From positions 3,497,001-3,561,000 of the forward strand of contig NZ_AP025637.1 in NCBI RefSeq assembly GCF_022846615.1: DNA of 64,000 nucleotides, written 5' to 3'. The position numbers were made by a program, and so were the translations under genes. The DNA is from Roseomonas fluvialis. GTDB taxonomy: Bacteria; Pseudomonadota; Alphaproteobacteria; Acetobacterales; Acetobacteraceae. Positions 43,300 to 52,472 of the stretch are shown in pieces (positions within the stretch are counted from its first letter, which is position 1; the number at the start of each line of letters is the position of its first letter). The notes under the pieces are model-generated. The model did not search any database. It saw nothing but the letters and a program-made list of their open reading frames with translations, and was not told where the DNA came from.

Positions 43300-44085
43300 A
43301 CTTCAATCCATGACAGACTGCATCCCGATTCAGTTCCCGCTTTCACAATTAACATAAGATTTTTTGGTAATAGAGGATTATACCTAATCAATCTCGTATT
43401 TCCATTCTACTTTTCATAATTCAGCTTCGCGGCTAACTTCCGAGGAGTTGTGTCCCGATTATACAATTCCACCGCTGCGTGGGCCGACAACTATCGGTTG
43501 ACCGTGAGATTTTGATCTTGGCGCGGCGATCGGGCGCGAGGCGCCGTGCCGCGCTGGCGGAGGTTGTGCCTCGGGCGTGTCGTGGCACCGCCATCACCAG
43601 GTGGATGTGCGGTCGGCAGGCGCGCTCCGCCCGCCGCAGCGCGATCTCGCGCGCCACGGTTCGTCCCGCTTCGTGGTCAGACAACGGCGCTGATTCGGTG
43701 GAGAGGCCTGGCGGGTTGCCATTCACCCGGGGCATCCGCACCCCGAGCCGGCGCCACTCGGTCCTGCGCTACGCCGCGCCGCCGGACAGGAGGCCGGAGT
43801 CGGCTTCGCCCGCCTCTGCTCGGTGCACCGCCGCCCCCTGCCCCGCCCTGGTTTCGGATATCGCGCACGACGCCAGCCCACGGCCACGAGCCACGCAAAG
43901 CGCTCGCGGCCATCAATCGCGGGGGCTGCCCCTCAGCCGCATTCCGTCACAACCGAAACCGCAATCGCCAGCCCGCGCAGCAGGCGTCGGCGGGCAGAGA
44001 CGCTGAGCGCACCAGCAGTACGGCGGCCCCGAAAGCGTCACCCAGACGCGCCAGTCGCGCCGCCGAACCGTGCGGCTTCCTCGGA
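43300..44085. other. Intergenic region, promoter side of the priming enzyme
   Basis: About 785 bases. Positions 43320-43435 are AT-rich and probably contain the promoter of the priming-enzyme gene. The remainder (43440-44085) is GC-rich with no supported gene. Confidence 0.45.
43377..43382 (-). promoter_or_regulatory. Candidate -10 box of the priming-enzyme gene
   Basis: On the minus strand the sequence reads TATAAT within an AT-rich segment, about 78 bases upstream of the ATG. A clear -35 box (ATGGAA at the right distance) is poor, so the call rests on the -10 consensus and the AT-rich setting. Confidence 0.35.
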
Positions 44086-44658
44086 TCACCCCATGCTGCG
44101 AACCAGATCGAGCAGCCGCTTGCGCAGGGCGGGATCGCTGACGTTGCGGTACGCGCGCATGAGATTGAGCGCTTCCTTCAGCCGTTCGTCTCCCGCCGGA
44201 GCGGCCGGCAGGTCGTCTGCGCTGGTCGCCTGGCCGGCGTCCTCGGCGGGAATCGCGTCGAAGAAGAACGAGATCGGCACGTTGAGAGCATTGGCGATTT
44301 CGTACAGCCGGCTTGCCGCGATGCGGTCCTTGCCGCGCTCGAACTTCTGCACCTGCTGGAAGCTCAGCCCGAGCATTGCCGCCAGCTCCTTCTGGTTCAG
44401 GCCAAGCAGCTGGCGCCGCAGCCGGACCCGCGCACCGACATGAATGTCGACAGGGTGCGAAACATGTCCGGCCTTGGCATCGGTGTCGGCAGGCAGCTGG
44501 ACGGTGGTCGTCCCGGCAGGCTTGTGCTCGACCTGCTCCAGAAGCGGCGCGGGCCACGCAGCAGCGGGGTCCCCGAGTCTGGGAAGGCCCACGAGACCCC
44601 AGTCAGCGCCGTGGGCCTCGATGTTGTTGTCACCAGCGGTCCCGCGTTCGTCTGTCAT
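44086..44658 (-). CDS. XRE-family transcriptional regulator
   Basis: A 190-residue DNA-binding protein read from ATG 44658. The first 80 residues form a variable, poorly structured extension. About residues 85-140 form a Cro/CI-type helix-turn-helix domain: HVGARVRLRRQLLGLNQKEL, AAMLGLSFQQVQKFERGKDR and IAASRLYEIANALNVPISFF. The C-terminus has EALNLMRAYRNVSDPALRKR and a LLDLVRSMG end, the usual shape of the alphaproteobacterial XRE group. It lies beside the exopolysaccharide locus and is a candidate regulator of it, but no operator was recognised. A mutilated relative lies at 51357-51535. Confidence 0.86.
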   Translation of the reverse strand: MTDERGTAGDNNIEAHGADWGLVGLPRLGDPAAAWPAPLLEQVEHKPAGTTTVQLPADTDAKAGHVSHPVDIHVGARVRLRRQLLGLNQKELAAMLGLSFQQVQKFERGKDRIAASRLYEIANALNVPISFFFDAIPAEDAGQATSADDLPAAPAGDERLKEALNLMRAYRNVSDPALRKRLLDLVRSMG

Positions 44659-45844
44659 CGTCGGCGATCCTCGCGCCATCCCTTGGTGTCGAACGCCCAA
44701 CGGCAGGTTCCGTTTCGTGACGGGGTGCGGCGTCCAGCGTCAATCTGCGGGGTCGCCGCTTTGCCGATGCACGACAGCGCTGGCCCGATCGGGCACCGCA
44801 ACGCCGGCGATCGAACACGCCCCTGCTGCGAGCAGTGGGCGTCGGAACGATCGGCCCCGCGCCGAGCGCGGCCCCAAATGCCACGACGCCGGCGAGGGTC
44901 TTGAATTCCATCGCGGCGCCCATCCGCGTCCCACGTCATCCAGCGGCATCGCGTGGCGGCGCGTGACGGGCACACGCCGCTGCATCGGTTGGCTCGGCAG
45001 TCGCTGCACCCGTCAGGTGCGGCGGTGCGGCCAGGGGCGGCATGACGCCGAATTCGGACCAGTTGGTCAGCAACCGAACGGCGAAGTCATGACGCAGCTG
45101 TGCCTGCCACGGCCGCGCGGCCGGCGTAGATTCGGTCGAACTCCGCGGCGTGTTCGACAGCGCGGGGCGACCCGGCGGTCCAGGCCTGTCCAACACCATG
45201 CCTTGCCTGTGCCAATCGGGCATGTGCTAACCCCTGCTCCGCCGTGAAGCTCGCCGAAAGCGCGCCGCCGCAGCGCTGAACGAATAGCTGGAACGGCCGG
45301 CACGCCGCCATCGGGTTGAACGCGTAAGTCTTTCTACGTAGCGCGCGAAAGCGCCTTCAGATCCGTGCGCTTCCTTTGATGTATCGCAACACACTGCAAT
45401 CAGATGCATGTTACGTATCCACTCACTGCCGGAACCATCCGGCGGCCCGCGCGACCCAATGATGCCCGGATATGCAGGGGGGAGTGTGCGTGGCGAAGCC
45501 GACACTCACGCAGCGGGAAGCACCCACCAAGCACAGCGACGCCGGCACGCATGCGGCACGGACGGCGGAGATGGGCAGGCGGAAGATCGGTCTCGTGCAC
45601 CACCCGGCGCAGCGACTGGCGGCGCAGCGATCGGCACCAGCCGTCACGGTGAACGCGGCAACGCGGGACAGGTTCGTCCAGGCCGAGGTAACGGACAACG
45701 GCCCTGCCCCGCCAAGGATGGCGGCGCATCGCGGCAATTGCCGCGTCGAGCCAGATGCCTGTGGCGGGGCCGCCTTGTGCCGCTGGGAAACGACTGCCGC
45801 CTACCGACGTTTAGTCGAACGAAACGACATTCAGGAGCCGAGGC
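44659..45844. other. Intergenic region with possible gene debris
   Basis: About 1.19 kb between divergent regulators. On the minus strand, 45311 down to 44936 gives AEFDRIYAGRAAVAGTAAS, which after a frame change continues as QLRHDFAVRLLTNWSEFGVM. The two parts fit together like a frameshifted helical protein (phasin-like in feel), but I cannot identify it. The last 150 bases before 45845 probably hold the promoter of the FixJ-like gene. Confidence 0.35.
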
Positions 45845-46576
45845 ATGCCCAACGACACACCGGCCGAACTCCTCACGCAGCGCGCGGCGCACCTTGCCCG
45901 GGGCGCCACCGTCCATGTCGTCGAAGATGATCCGGGCGTGCGCGTCGCCTTCGAACTGGTGCTGCGCGAGGCGGGAATGAACGTCGTCTCGCACGGATCG
46001 GCAGAGGATTTTCTCGATGCACTCGCGCGCGTCACGGAACCGATCGCCTGCGTGGTGACGGACCTGCGCATGGGCGGCCTGGATGGGACCGGCCTGCTTC
46101 GGCGTATGCGCGCCACGGGCTTTGACCAACCGGTGATCGTGGTCACCGGGCGGGGCGACGCACAGACGGCGGTGCGTGCCATGAAGGACGGCGCGGCCGA
46201 CTTCATCGAGAAGCCCTGCACATCGGAGCGCCTTCTTCACGCGATTGCGATGGCGTTCGGCCCGCAGAAGGCAAAACCCTCGGAGGCGGATCACAAGGTG
46301 CGCGATGCCGCCCGCGCGTACATTGCGAAGCTGACCGCGCGCGAGCATCAGGTTCTCGACCTTCTCGCCGCCGGACATCCGAACAAGGAAGTTGCCCGTA
46401 TGCTCGGCCTGTCTCCGCGGACGGTCGAGATTCATCGCGCGCGGATGATGGCACGGCTTGGCGTAGACTCATTCGCGGCCGCGGTGCGCATCGTCGTCCA
46501 AGCCGAAATGCCCTTCGCGGATCACGCCTCGGCCCTGACGCAAAACGGGGAGGCGCCGCGCTTGCGGGCAGTCTGA
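45845..46576 (+). CDS. FixJ-type response regulator
   Basis: A 243-residue two-domain regulator read from ATG 45845 (AGGAGCCGAGGC upstream). The receiver domain covers about residues 22-140: ATVHVVEDDPGVRVAF, the phospho-acceptor Asp73 in VVTDLRMGGLDG, VIVVTGRGDAQTAVRAMK and the Lys in DFIEKPCTSERL. The C-terminal LuxR-type helix-turn-helix is KLTAREHQVLDLLAAGHPNK and SPRTVEIHRARMMARLGV. The overall shape follows FixJ/NarL. No sensor kinase is adjacent in the same operon; the large hybrid kinase lies 190 bases away on the other strand and converges on it. They may be functional partners. Confidence 0.9.
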   Translation: MPNDTPAELLTQRAAHLARGATVHVVEDDPGVRVAFELVLREAGMNVVSHGSAEDFLDALARVTEPIACVVTDLRMGGLDGTGLLRRMRATGFDQPVIVVTGRGDAQTAVRAMKDGAADFIEKPCTSERLLHAIAMAFGPQKAKPSEADHKVRDAARAYIAKLTAREHQVLDLLAAGHPNKEVARMLGLSPRTVEIHRARMMARLGVDSFAAAVRIVVQAEMPFADHASALTQNGEAPRLRAV

Positions 46577-46769
46577 CGACCCTAAGGACCGTCGCGGGCT
46601 CCGCCATCTCTCCCGGCTTCGGCCTTCGGCCGCATTGATGCGCGGTTGCGCGCCGGGATCGGATTGGCCACGGCGCGGCCATCGCGGAACGGCGCATCCG
46701 CCGCGAGACGACCGCGGCCCGTCATCGAGCTGCGACGCGAAGCCTACGGACGCTGACCGCGGTGGTGTT

Positions 46770-49700
46770 TCATTGGCCGCCGGGCGGGCGTTCATGCTGT
46801 GTCGCCAGGAGGTCGAGGATGCTCCGCGCCAGATCCTCGAGCCGCACAGGCTTGTGCAACTGCACCGACCGCGGCAGCTGGATGTCGCGCAGCGTGGTGG
46901 TCGAAATATCGCCCGTGAGGATGATGGCGGGTACCTCGTGGCGCAGCCGGTTGCGCAGTGTCTTGGTGACCTCCACACCGGTCATTCCGCCTGGCAGATT
47001 GTAGTCGGCGAGGATGAGGTCCGGACGGATCGCGCCCTGCGCCACGAGGTCGAGCGCGACGGAGCCATCGGGGGCTGACAGGGTGCGATGGCCCTCATCC
47101 TCGAGAAAGATCCTGAGCGCGTCACGCAGGTCCGGGTCGTCCTCCACGAGCAGGATGGAGCCGCACCGGCCATCGGGCGCGGTCACCTGGCCTGGCCTTG
47201 TGTCAGCCATGCGCTCGGGGGGCGCGATCGGCGCGGCGGGTGGCAGGTCCACCTCGATCGCGAAGACCGAGCCCTTGCCCGGCCAAGACCGCACCGTGAT
47301 GCGATGGCCCAGGAGCTCCGCCATGCGGCGCACGATCGATAGGCCGAGGCCAAGACCCCGCCCGCGCTCGCGCGCCGCATTATCGAGCTGATGATACTCC
47401 TCGAAGACCGCCTGGCGCTCGCTGTCGGGAATGCCGATGCCCGTGTCCCAGACTTCGATGCGCAGCTGTCCCTCGCGCCTGCGGCACCCGAGCAGAACCT
47501 TGCCCTGCCGCGTGTACTTCAGCGCATTCGATAGCAAGTTGCGCAGGATCTGCTCGAGCAGCTGCGGGTCGCTCGCGATGACGAGACTGCTGGGAACGAC
47601 GTGGAAGCCGAGCTTCTGCGCATCGGCATGGTAGGCGAATTCACTCCGCAGACGTTCCAGCAGACCGTTGACCGGAAAGTGGAGGATCTCGGGGCGGATG
47701 GTGCCAGCCTCGATCTGGTTGATGTCGAGCAGGGTGTTGAGCATGCCGGACATGGCGCTGAGCGTCTCGCCGAGGCGCGTCACGAGCCCATGCGCCTTCT
47801 CACCCTGCGCGGACTTGGCCAGGAGCCCCTGCAGCAGCGTCAGCGTCTGTAGCGGCTGGCGCAGATCGTGGCTGGCCGCTGCCAGGAAGCGCGACTTCAC
47901 GCCATTGGCGAATTCCGCCTGGCGCTTCGCTTCCTCGAGCCTCTGTGCCGCGAGGCGGCGCTCGGTGATGTCGACGAAGGTGATGACGACGCCTTCCACA
48001 CCGTCATCGTGGGTCCGGTAAGGCAGGATCCGGCGTGAATACCAGGTGGTACCGCGTGTCTTGATCTCCCGCTCGATCGGCTTGCGCGAACGCAGGACCT
48101 TGAGCGCATCGGCCAACAGGTCACCATCCGGGGCGCGCAGATTGAGGTCCGAAAGAGGTCGGCCGATATCGCCCGGAATGACGCTCACGAGATTCTTCGT
48201 CGCCGGCGTGAAGAAGCGGATCCTGAGCTCCGTATCGAGGAAAAGGGTGGCGACGTCGGTGCTGTAGAGGACATTCTGCAGGTCGTTCGACGTCGTGCGC
48301 TGGCGCTCGAGCGTCTCCTGCAGCTGGGTGTTCAGCGCCGTCAGCTCCTCGTTCAGCGACTGCAGTTCCTCTTTCGAAGTCAGCAGCTCCTCGTTCGTCG
48401 ATTGGTACTCCTCGCTTGCGGAGAGCGCCTCCTCGCTGACCGCCTTCTGTTCCTCGTTCGCGATCTCGAGATTGTGGATCGCGCCCTGCAGTTCCGTACG
48501 TGTCGCCTCCAGCTCCTGCTCGATTTCCGCGATGCGCGGGAGATCGCGCGGCGTGGTGACGCGGCCGACCTGCTGGCCTGGGGTACTGTCCTCGACGAAG
48601 CAGACGAGAAACAGCCTTTCGCCCTCGCTCAGAACCGGCTGCACATCGATGGAAAAGGACAGGGTGCGGCCATCCTGGCGGATCAGGCCGCCCGGCTGCG
48701 AAACCCTCTCATTGGCCTGCAGCGCACGCTGGATCGCCGCGCGCAGCTTGTTCCGCACGCTGCGCGGCGCCATGACGAGCAGGTCCTGCGTCGGTGCCCC
48801 GGGCGGCACGCGGAGGAACCTGTCGGTCGGTCCGAGCGAGTAGAGGCATTCCTGCTTCTGGTCGATCAGCACCGCCGCGGGGGCGAAGCTTGCCATCACG
48901 AGGCGCCGGCACAGCTCGGCATAGAAGGTTCCACGCGTGGAACTCGTGAGCTTGCCTGGCTGCCGGCCGAGACGCTCCGGGGCGCCGGCGCCGAAGATGA
49001 GACCAACCTCGCCAGGCCGGCTGCGGCCTACATGGCGATAGATGCGGCTTGGCTTCGAGATCACCTCGAAGCGGCCGGGCGTGTTGCCGATCGTCTCCGC
49101 GCCGCCGAGCAGCAGGATGCCACCGGGGCGAAGCGCGAAGTGGAACAGCGCAATGACCTTCGCTTGCGCCTCAGGGCCCAGGTAGATGAGCAGGTTTCGG
49201 CACGACACCATGTCGAGCCGGGAGAAGGGTGCGTCGTTCAGCACGTCCTGCACGGTGAAGACGACGCTCGCGCGCAATTCGGGCGAGACCCGGTAGCCCT
49301 GGCTCTCCCTCGTGAAGAAACGCGCGAGACGCTCCGGCGTCACGTCAGCCGAGATGGTCGAGGGGTAGAGACCCTCCCGCGCGGCGACGACGGCGTCCGG
49401 ATCGACATCGGATCCGAAGATCTGAAGCTTGATGTCGCGCTGCGTTCCGGCGATCCGCTCGTGGAACAGCATCGCGAGGGAATAGGCTTCCTCGCCGGTG
49501 CTGCATCCGGGAACCCAGATTCGGATGGGCCGCCCGGCCTCGGCGGCGTCGACCAGTTCGGGAACGACCGCCTCCGCGAGGAGATCGAAGACCGCCGGGT
49601 CCCGAAAGAAGCTGGTGACATGGATCAGCAGATCCTTCGCCAGCGCTTCGGCCTCGACGGGATCGTCGCGCAGCTTCTCAAGGTAGGCATGCATGTTGGC

Positions 49701-50429
49701 GGCGGGGATCGCCAAGGCCGAGATGCGCCGTTCGATCCGCCGGCGGAGCGTACCGGGCTTATAGAGCCGGAAGTCCTGGCTCGTTTTCTCCCGAAGGAAT
49801 TCGACGATCGCGGCCAGCGCGTCGCCCGCAGCGTGCGGCCTGCCGTTCCTGCCGGCTGCGAGCGCCCCACCACGGATGTGCTTCATGAGCGCGTCCGGGA
49901 TACGGGATGCAGGAAGCACGAGATCCACTGCGTCTGTCGCGATCGCGCTGCGCGGCATGCCGTCGAATGTCGCTTCGTCCGGGTCCTGCGCGATCACCAG
50001 GCCACCCTGCTCCTTGATCGCCTTCAGGCCGAGGCTGCCGTCGGAACCCGTGCCCGAGAGGATCACGCATGCAGCCCTGGACCCGTACTCCTGGGCGAGC
50101 GAGTTGAGCAGAAAGTCGCAGGGCAGCCGCGCGCCATGCCGGGCAACAGGCTCCGTGAGGTGCAGCGCGCCGTTGCCGACCGACAGGTATGAGCCCGGGG
50201 GAATCACATAGAGGTGATCGGGCTCGACCGGCATGCCGTCCTCGGCCTGGCGCACGGTCATGCGGGTGTGCGTCGCGAGCAGGTCCACCAGCATGCTGTC
50301 ATGGTTCGGATCGAGGTGCTGCACGAGGATCAGCGCCATGCTGCTGCCGTCCTGAACCGCCTCGATAAGACGGCGGCATGCATCGAGACCGCCGGCTGAG
50401 GCGCCGATGCCCACCACGAGGCTGGCCAT
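46770..50429 (-). CDS. CheB-CheR-PAS hybrid histidine kinase with receiver domain
   Basis: A 1219-residue sensor read from ATG 50429; a TTG at 50441 with AGGA upstream is an alternative, and the frame is open further upstream. Domain order: CheB methylesterase (residues 1-190; catalytic Ser11, His38 and Asp130), CheR methyltransferase (about 205-480; WVPGCSTGEEAYSLAML), coiled coil (about 740-815; for example EEYQSTNEELLTSKEELQSL), PAS (about 820-930 including DITERRLAAQ), HisKA (His854 in AASHDLRQPL), HATPase (LLSNALKYT, DTGIGIP, GLGLGLSIV) and receiver (Asp1142, Lys1193). All key residues are present. The CheB-CheR fusion with kinase is a known class, usually acting in two-component signalling rather than chemotaxis. 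The single-domain receiver gene at 50944 is divergent and may be its partner. Confidence 0.92.
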   Translation of the reverse strand: MASLVVGIGASAGGLDACRRLIEAVQDGSSMALILVQHLDPNHDSMLVDLLATHTRMTVRQAEDGMPVEPDHLYVIPPGSYLSVGNGALHLTEPVARHGARLPCDFLLNSLAQEYGSRAACVILSGTGSDGSLGLKAIKEQGGLVIAQDPDEATFDGMPRSAIATDAVDLVLPASRIPDALMKHIRGGALAAGRNGRPHAAGDALAAIVEFLREKTSQDFRLYKPGTLRRRIERRISALAIPAANMHAYLEKLRDDPVEAEALAKDLLIHVTSFFRDPAVFDLLAEAVVPELVDAAEAGRPIRIWVPGCSTGEEAYSLAMLFHERIAGTQRDIKLQIFGSDVDPDAVVAAREGLYPSTISADVTPERLARFFTRESQGYRVSPELRASVVFTVQDVLNDAPFSRLDMVSCRNLLIYLGPEAQAKVIALFHFALRPGGILLLGGAETIGNTPGRFEVISKPSRIYRHVGRSRPGEVGLIFGAGAPERLGRQPGKLTSSTRGTFYAELCRRLVMASFAPAAVLIDQKQECLYSLGPTDRFLRVPPGAPTQDLLVMAPRSVRNKLRAAIQRALQANERVSQPGGLIRQDGRTLSFSIDVQPVLSEGERLFLVCFVEDSTPGQQVGRVTTPRDLPRIAEIEQELEATRTELQGAIHNLEIANEEQKAVSEEALSASEEYQSTNEELLTSKEELQSLNEELTALNTQLQETLERQRTTSNDLQNVLYSTDVATLFLDTELRIRFFTPATKNLVSVIPGDIGRPLSDLNLRAPDGDLLADALKVLRSRKPIEREIKTRGTTWYSRRILPYRTHDDGVEGVVITFVDITERRLAAQRLEEAKRQAEFANGVKSRFLAAASHDLRQPLQTLTLLQGLLAKSAQGEKAHGLVTRLGETLSAMSGMLNTLLDINQIEAGTIRPEILHFPVNGLLERLRSEFAYHADAQKLGFHVVPSSLVIASDPQLLEQILRNLLSNALKYTRQGKVLLGCRRREGQLRIEVWDTGIGIPDSERQAVFEEYHQLDNAARERGRGLGLGLSIVRRMAELLGHRITVRSWPGKGSVFAIEVDLPPAAPIAPPERMADTRPGQVTAPDGRCGSILLVEDDPDLRDALRIFLEDEGHRTLSAPDGSVALDLVAQGAIRPDLILADYNLPGGMTGVEVTKTLRNRLRHEVPAIILTGDISTTTLRDIQLPRSVQLHKPVRLEDLARSILDLLATQHERPPGGQ

Positions 50430-50943
50430 ATTGGCGGTCAAGGAGACGTCCTGAGCCGCGATCCGCCGAGGCGCCCTCGGCGCCCGAGGGCTTTGCGTGG
50501 CCAGTCTGGCCTTCGGTTTCGTCTTCAGGTCATCCTCGCATTTCAAGGGGCACGACGCACCGCTACGCGCAGCGATTCCGACACTCTCCGCGCCGACGAC
50601 GGTGCGTACTGCAGCCTTTAGGCCGCAGGGGAATAACCGAGCGCATGGCCGCCATAGCGATGCCAGGGCGCAGTCGGGCGGGTACTCCGCGCATCCGACC
50701 ATTCTGTTCTTGCCGGATGTGCACGGCAATGCGCATATGATTAGGGATGACGCATATTCGGTTCTAGCACACGCATCCGGCGCACACATGCCGCGATCCT
50801 TCAGTGTCGCGCATGGTAGTTGAGGCGCAGGCCTTTGCCCGCCGACAGCCGCATCCGATCGGTTTGTGCACCCCTGGAGGTCAGGTGAGCTGCAGCGTCA
50901 CACGTGACGTCAACGGCCGTTCTGTTCAGCGCGGAGCCAAAGG
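50430..50943. other. Divergent intergenic region
   Basis: About 510 bases between the hybrid kinase gene and the single-domain receiver gene. Open frames in the kinase's phase continue upstream but with atypical composition. The region probably holds both promoters. A modestly AT-rich part lies at 50725-50765 (ATATGATTAGGGATGACGCA). No gene is supported. Confidence 0.4.
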
Positions 50944-51303
50944 ATGAAGCCGCTGCGAATCCTTGTCGTCGAGGACAATGCTGTCATCGGCATGCTCCTG
51001 TCCTTGACACTGAAGGCCATGGGACACGAGGTCTGCGCAGTCGAAACCACCGAGGATGGAGCGGTGGCCACGGCGTTGCGGTGCAGCCCGGACCTGCTCA
51101 TCGTCGACATGACGCTCGGGCATGGCAGCGGCGCGAGTGCGGTCGCGACTATTCTTCAGACGCGCCATATCCCCCACATCCTGATGAGCGGTGCACCGGT
51201 ACAAGCCGATGGGCAGAGACGCGTCGTATTGCGCAAGCCGTTCGTCGAAGCAGAGCTGGCGCAGGCCATAGAGCGGGCCGTCAGGGCCTCGACCGGCGCT
51301 TGA
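50944..51303 (+). CDS. Single-domain response regulator
   Basis: A 119-residue stand-alone receiver domain. The acidic pair is in RILVVEDNAVIGMLL, the phospho-acceptor Asp55 in LLIVDMTLGHGSGAS, the Ser in ILMSGAPV and the conserved Lys98 in VVLRKPFVEAE. It lacks an output domain. Such proteins act as phosphate relays or as partners of hybrid kinases, here probably the CheB-CheR kinase encoded divergently upstream. The ribosome site AAAGG precedes the ATG directly. The XRE remnant follows on the opposite strand. Confidence 0.88.
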   Translation: MKPLRILVVEDNAVIGMLLSLTLKAMGHEVCAVETTEDGAVATALRCSPDLLIVDMTLGHGSGASAVATILQTRHIPHILMSGAPVQADGQRRVVLRKPFVEAELAQAIERAVRASTGA

Positions 51304-51356
51304 GGTGACCGCCTGCTGGCCGCGGGCGTTGCCATCGCATGACCCACCGCCTCTCG

Positions 51357-51535
51357 CTACTCCGCCGTCGCGAGACTCTCGACCAGTTCTCGAATTCGCT
51401 GCCGCAGGACGCGATCCTCGAGCAGGTCGTACGCACGCACAAGGTTCAGCGTCTCACGCTGATGCCGAGCGCATCGGCGAGCGTCGTCTGGCGCATGCTC
51501 AGGAGCTGACGCCGCAGTCGTATGCGACCGCCGAC
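51357..51535 (-). pseudogene. Remnant of an XRE regulator, internal deletion and truncated start
   Basis: On the minus strand the sequence encodes VGGRIRLRRQLLSMRQTTLA and DALGISV, the first half of an XRE helix-turn-helix like the one at 44086-44658. It then jumps, with a frame change, to ETLNLVRAYDLLEDRVLRQR and IRELVESLATAE, the C-terminal end of the same family. The recognition helix and linker are deleted. The N-terminal part is cut off at about 51535, exactly where homology to an IS481-type transposase starts on the plus strand. It is clearly dead. Confidence 0.75.
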
Positions 51536-51880
51536 CTGCCGACCGGCCCTCGGGAGACGCGCTCCTCGACGCTCTCGGCAGCGAAGGAGACCATCATCAT
51601 CGTCGCGTTCCGGCGGCACACCCTGCTGCCGCCCGACGCCTGCCGCTACGCTCTCAAGGCCACCCTGCCGCAGCTCGCGCGCTCAGCGCTGCATCGCTGC
51701 CTGCAGCGCCAGGGCATCTCTCGCCTGCCCGCGGACAACGGCGACAAGCCAACCAGGCAGGCCTTCAAACCCTACCCGATCGGATACTTCCACATCGACA
51801 TCGCCGAGGTGCAGACCGCCGACGGCCAGCTCTACCCTTTTCGATGCCGTCGACCGCACCAGTACGTTCGTACCGGCTCG
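51527..51880 (+). pseudogene. Remnant of an IS481-family transposase
   Basis: The plus strand encodes ADLPTGPRETRSSTLSAAKE, AFRRHTLLPPDACRYALKAT, LARSALHRCLQRQGISRLPA and FKPYPIGYFHIDIAEVQTAD, which is the middle of an IS481-type transposase up to the first catalytic Asp (HIDIAEV). After GQLYPF the frame shifts; FDAVDRTSTFV continues in another frame and then similarity is lost. The N-terminal helix-turn-helix and the rest of the catalytic core are missing. Its start coincides with the broken end of the XRE remnant, so an insertion into that gene is likely. Confidence 0.75.
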
Positions 51881-52472
51881 GCCGGCCTCGCGTATTGCGG
51901 ACCCTGTGCGGACGAATGTCGGTGAGGGAACACGGCCGGACGCCGCCCGTCAGCGGCGGACGGCGCTGACCTCGCCCCCCGTGCTCCTTGGCTGACGGCC
52001 GGAGACCAGGCTGCTGAGGACCTCATCTTCACGGCAGCCACGGCGATGCGCGCGGCCGCGGCGTGTACTTGACCGCAGAGGCCACCATTCGGTCGACCGC
52101 GGTTGCCAGTGTTGCGCCGGGTGTCGGACCAATCGCGCATGGGCCAGGCCGGGGCGAAGGCTCGTTCCGGTGCTCATCGCGGAAGCACCCGATATGTGCC
52201 AGTCGGCGCAGAAACGGCCCCCCGTTCGGCGTCGAACAACGCCCTAGTCTGATGGGCTGATGCACGCAGCGGTCGTCGAACCCGATCCTGGGCACTAGAT
52301 TTGCGAGGCTCGGCAGCCTTTACTGGGTGCTTGCCTCGCGTAACTGACGAAACCGGAAACTGATGAGCCCCGTGCCGCAAGAACTCTCATCATCACCCGC
52401 AACTTGCACCAAATGGTGCCACGCCGTGTTCGAAACCCAACGCGAGGCGGCCCGCCAATTCGCGCGACATGA
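51881..52472. other. Intergenic region after the IS481 remnant
   Basis: About 590 bases without a recognisable gene. The part before about 52300 may be the rest of the decayed mobile element, but I find no terminal inverted repeats. The last 100 bases precede the membrane-protein gene and may carry its promoter. Confidence 0.4.

Noticed and set aside
44936-45311. Possible frameshifted phasin-like gene on the minus strand
   Set aside because: Two fragments in different frames join sensibly, but I could not name a family with any confidence; recorded only as possible debris.
50430-50789. N-terminal extension of the CheB-CheR kinase to 1339 residues
   Set aside because: The extra 120 residues have no motif, contain a poor codon pattern and would place a non-conserved stretch before the typical CheB start.
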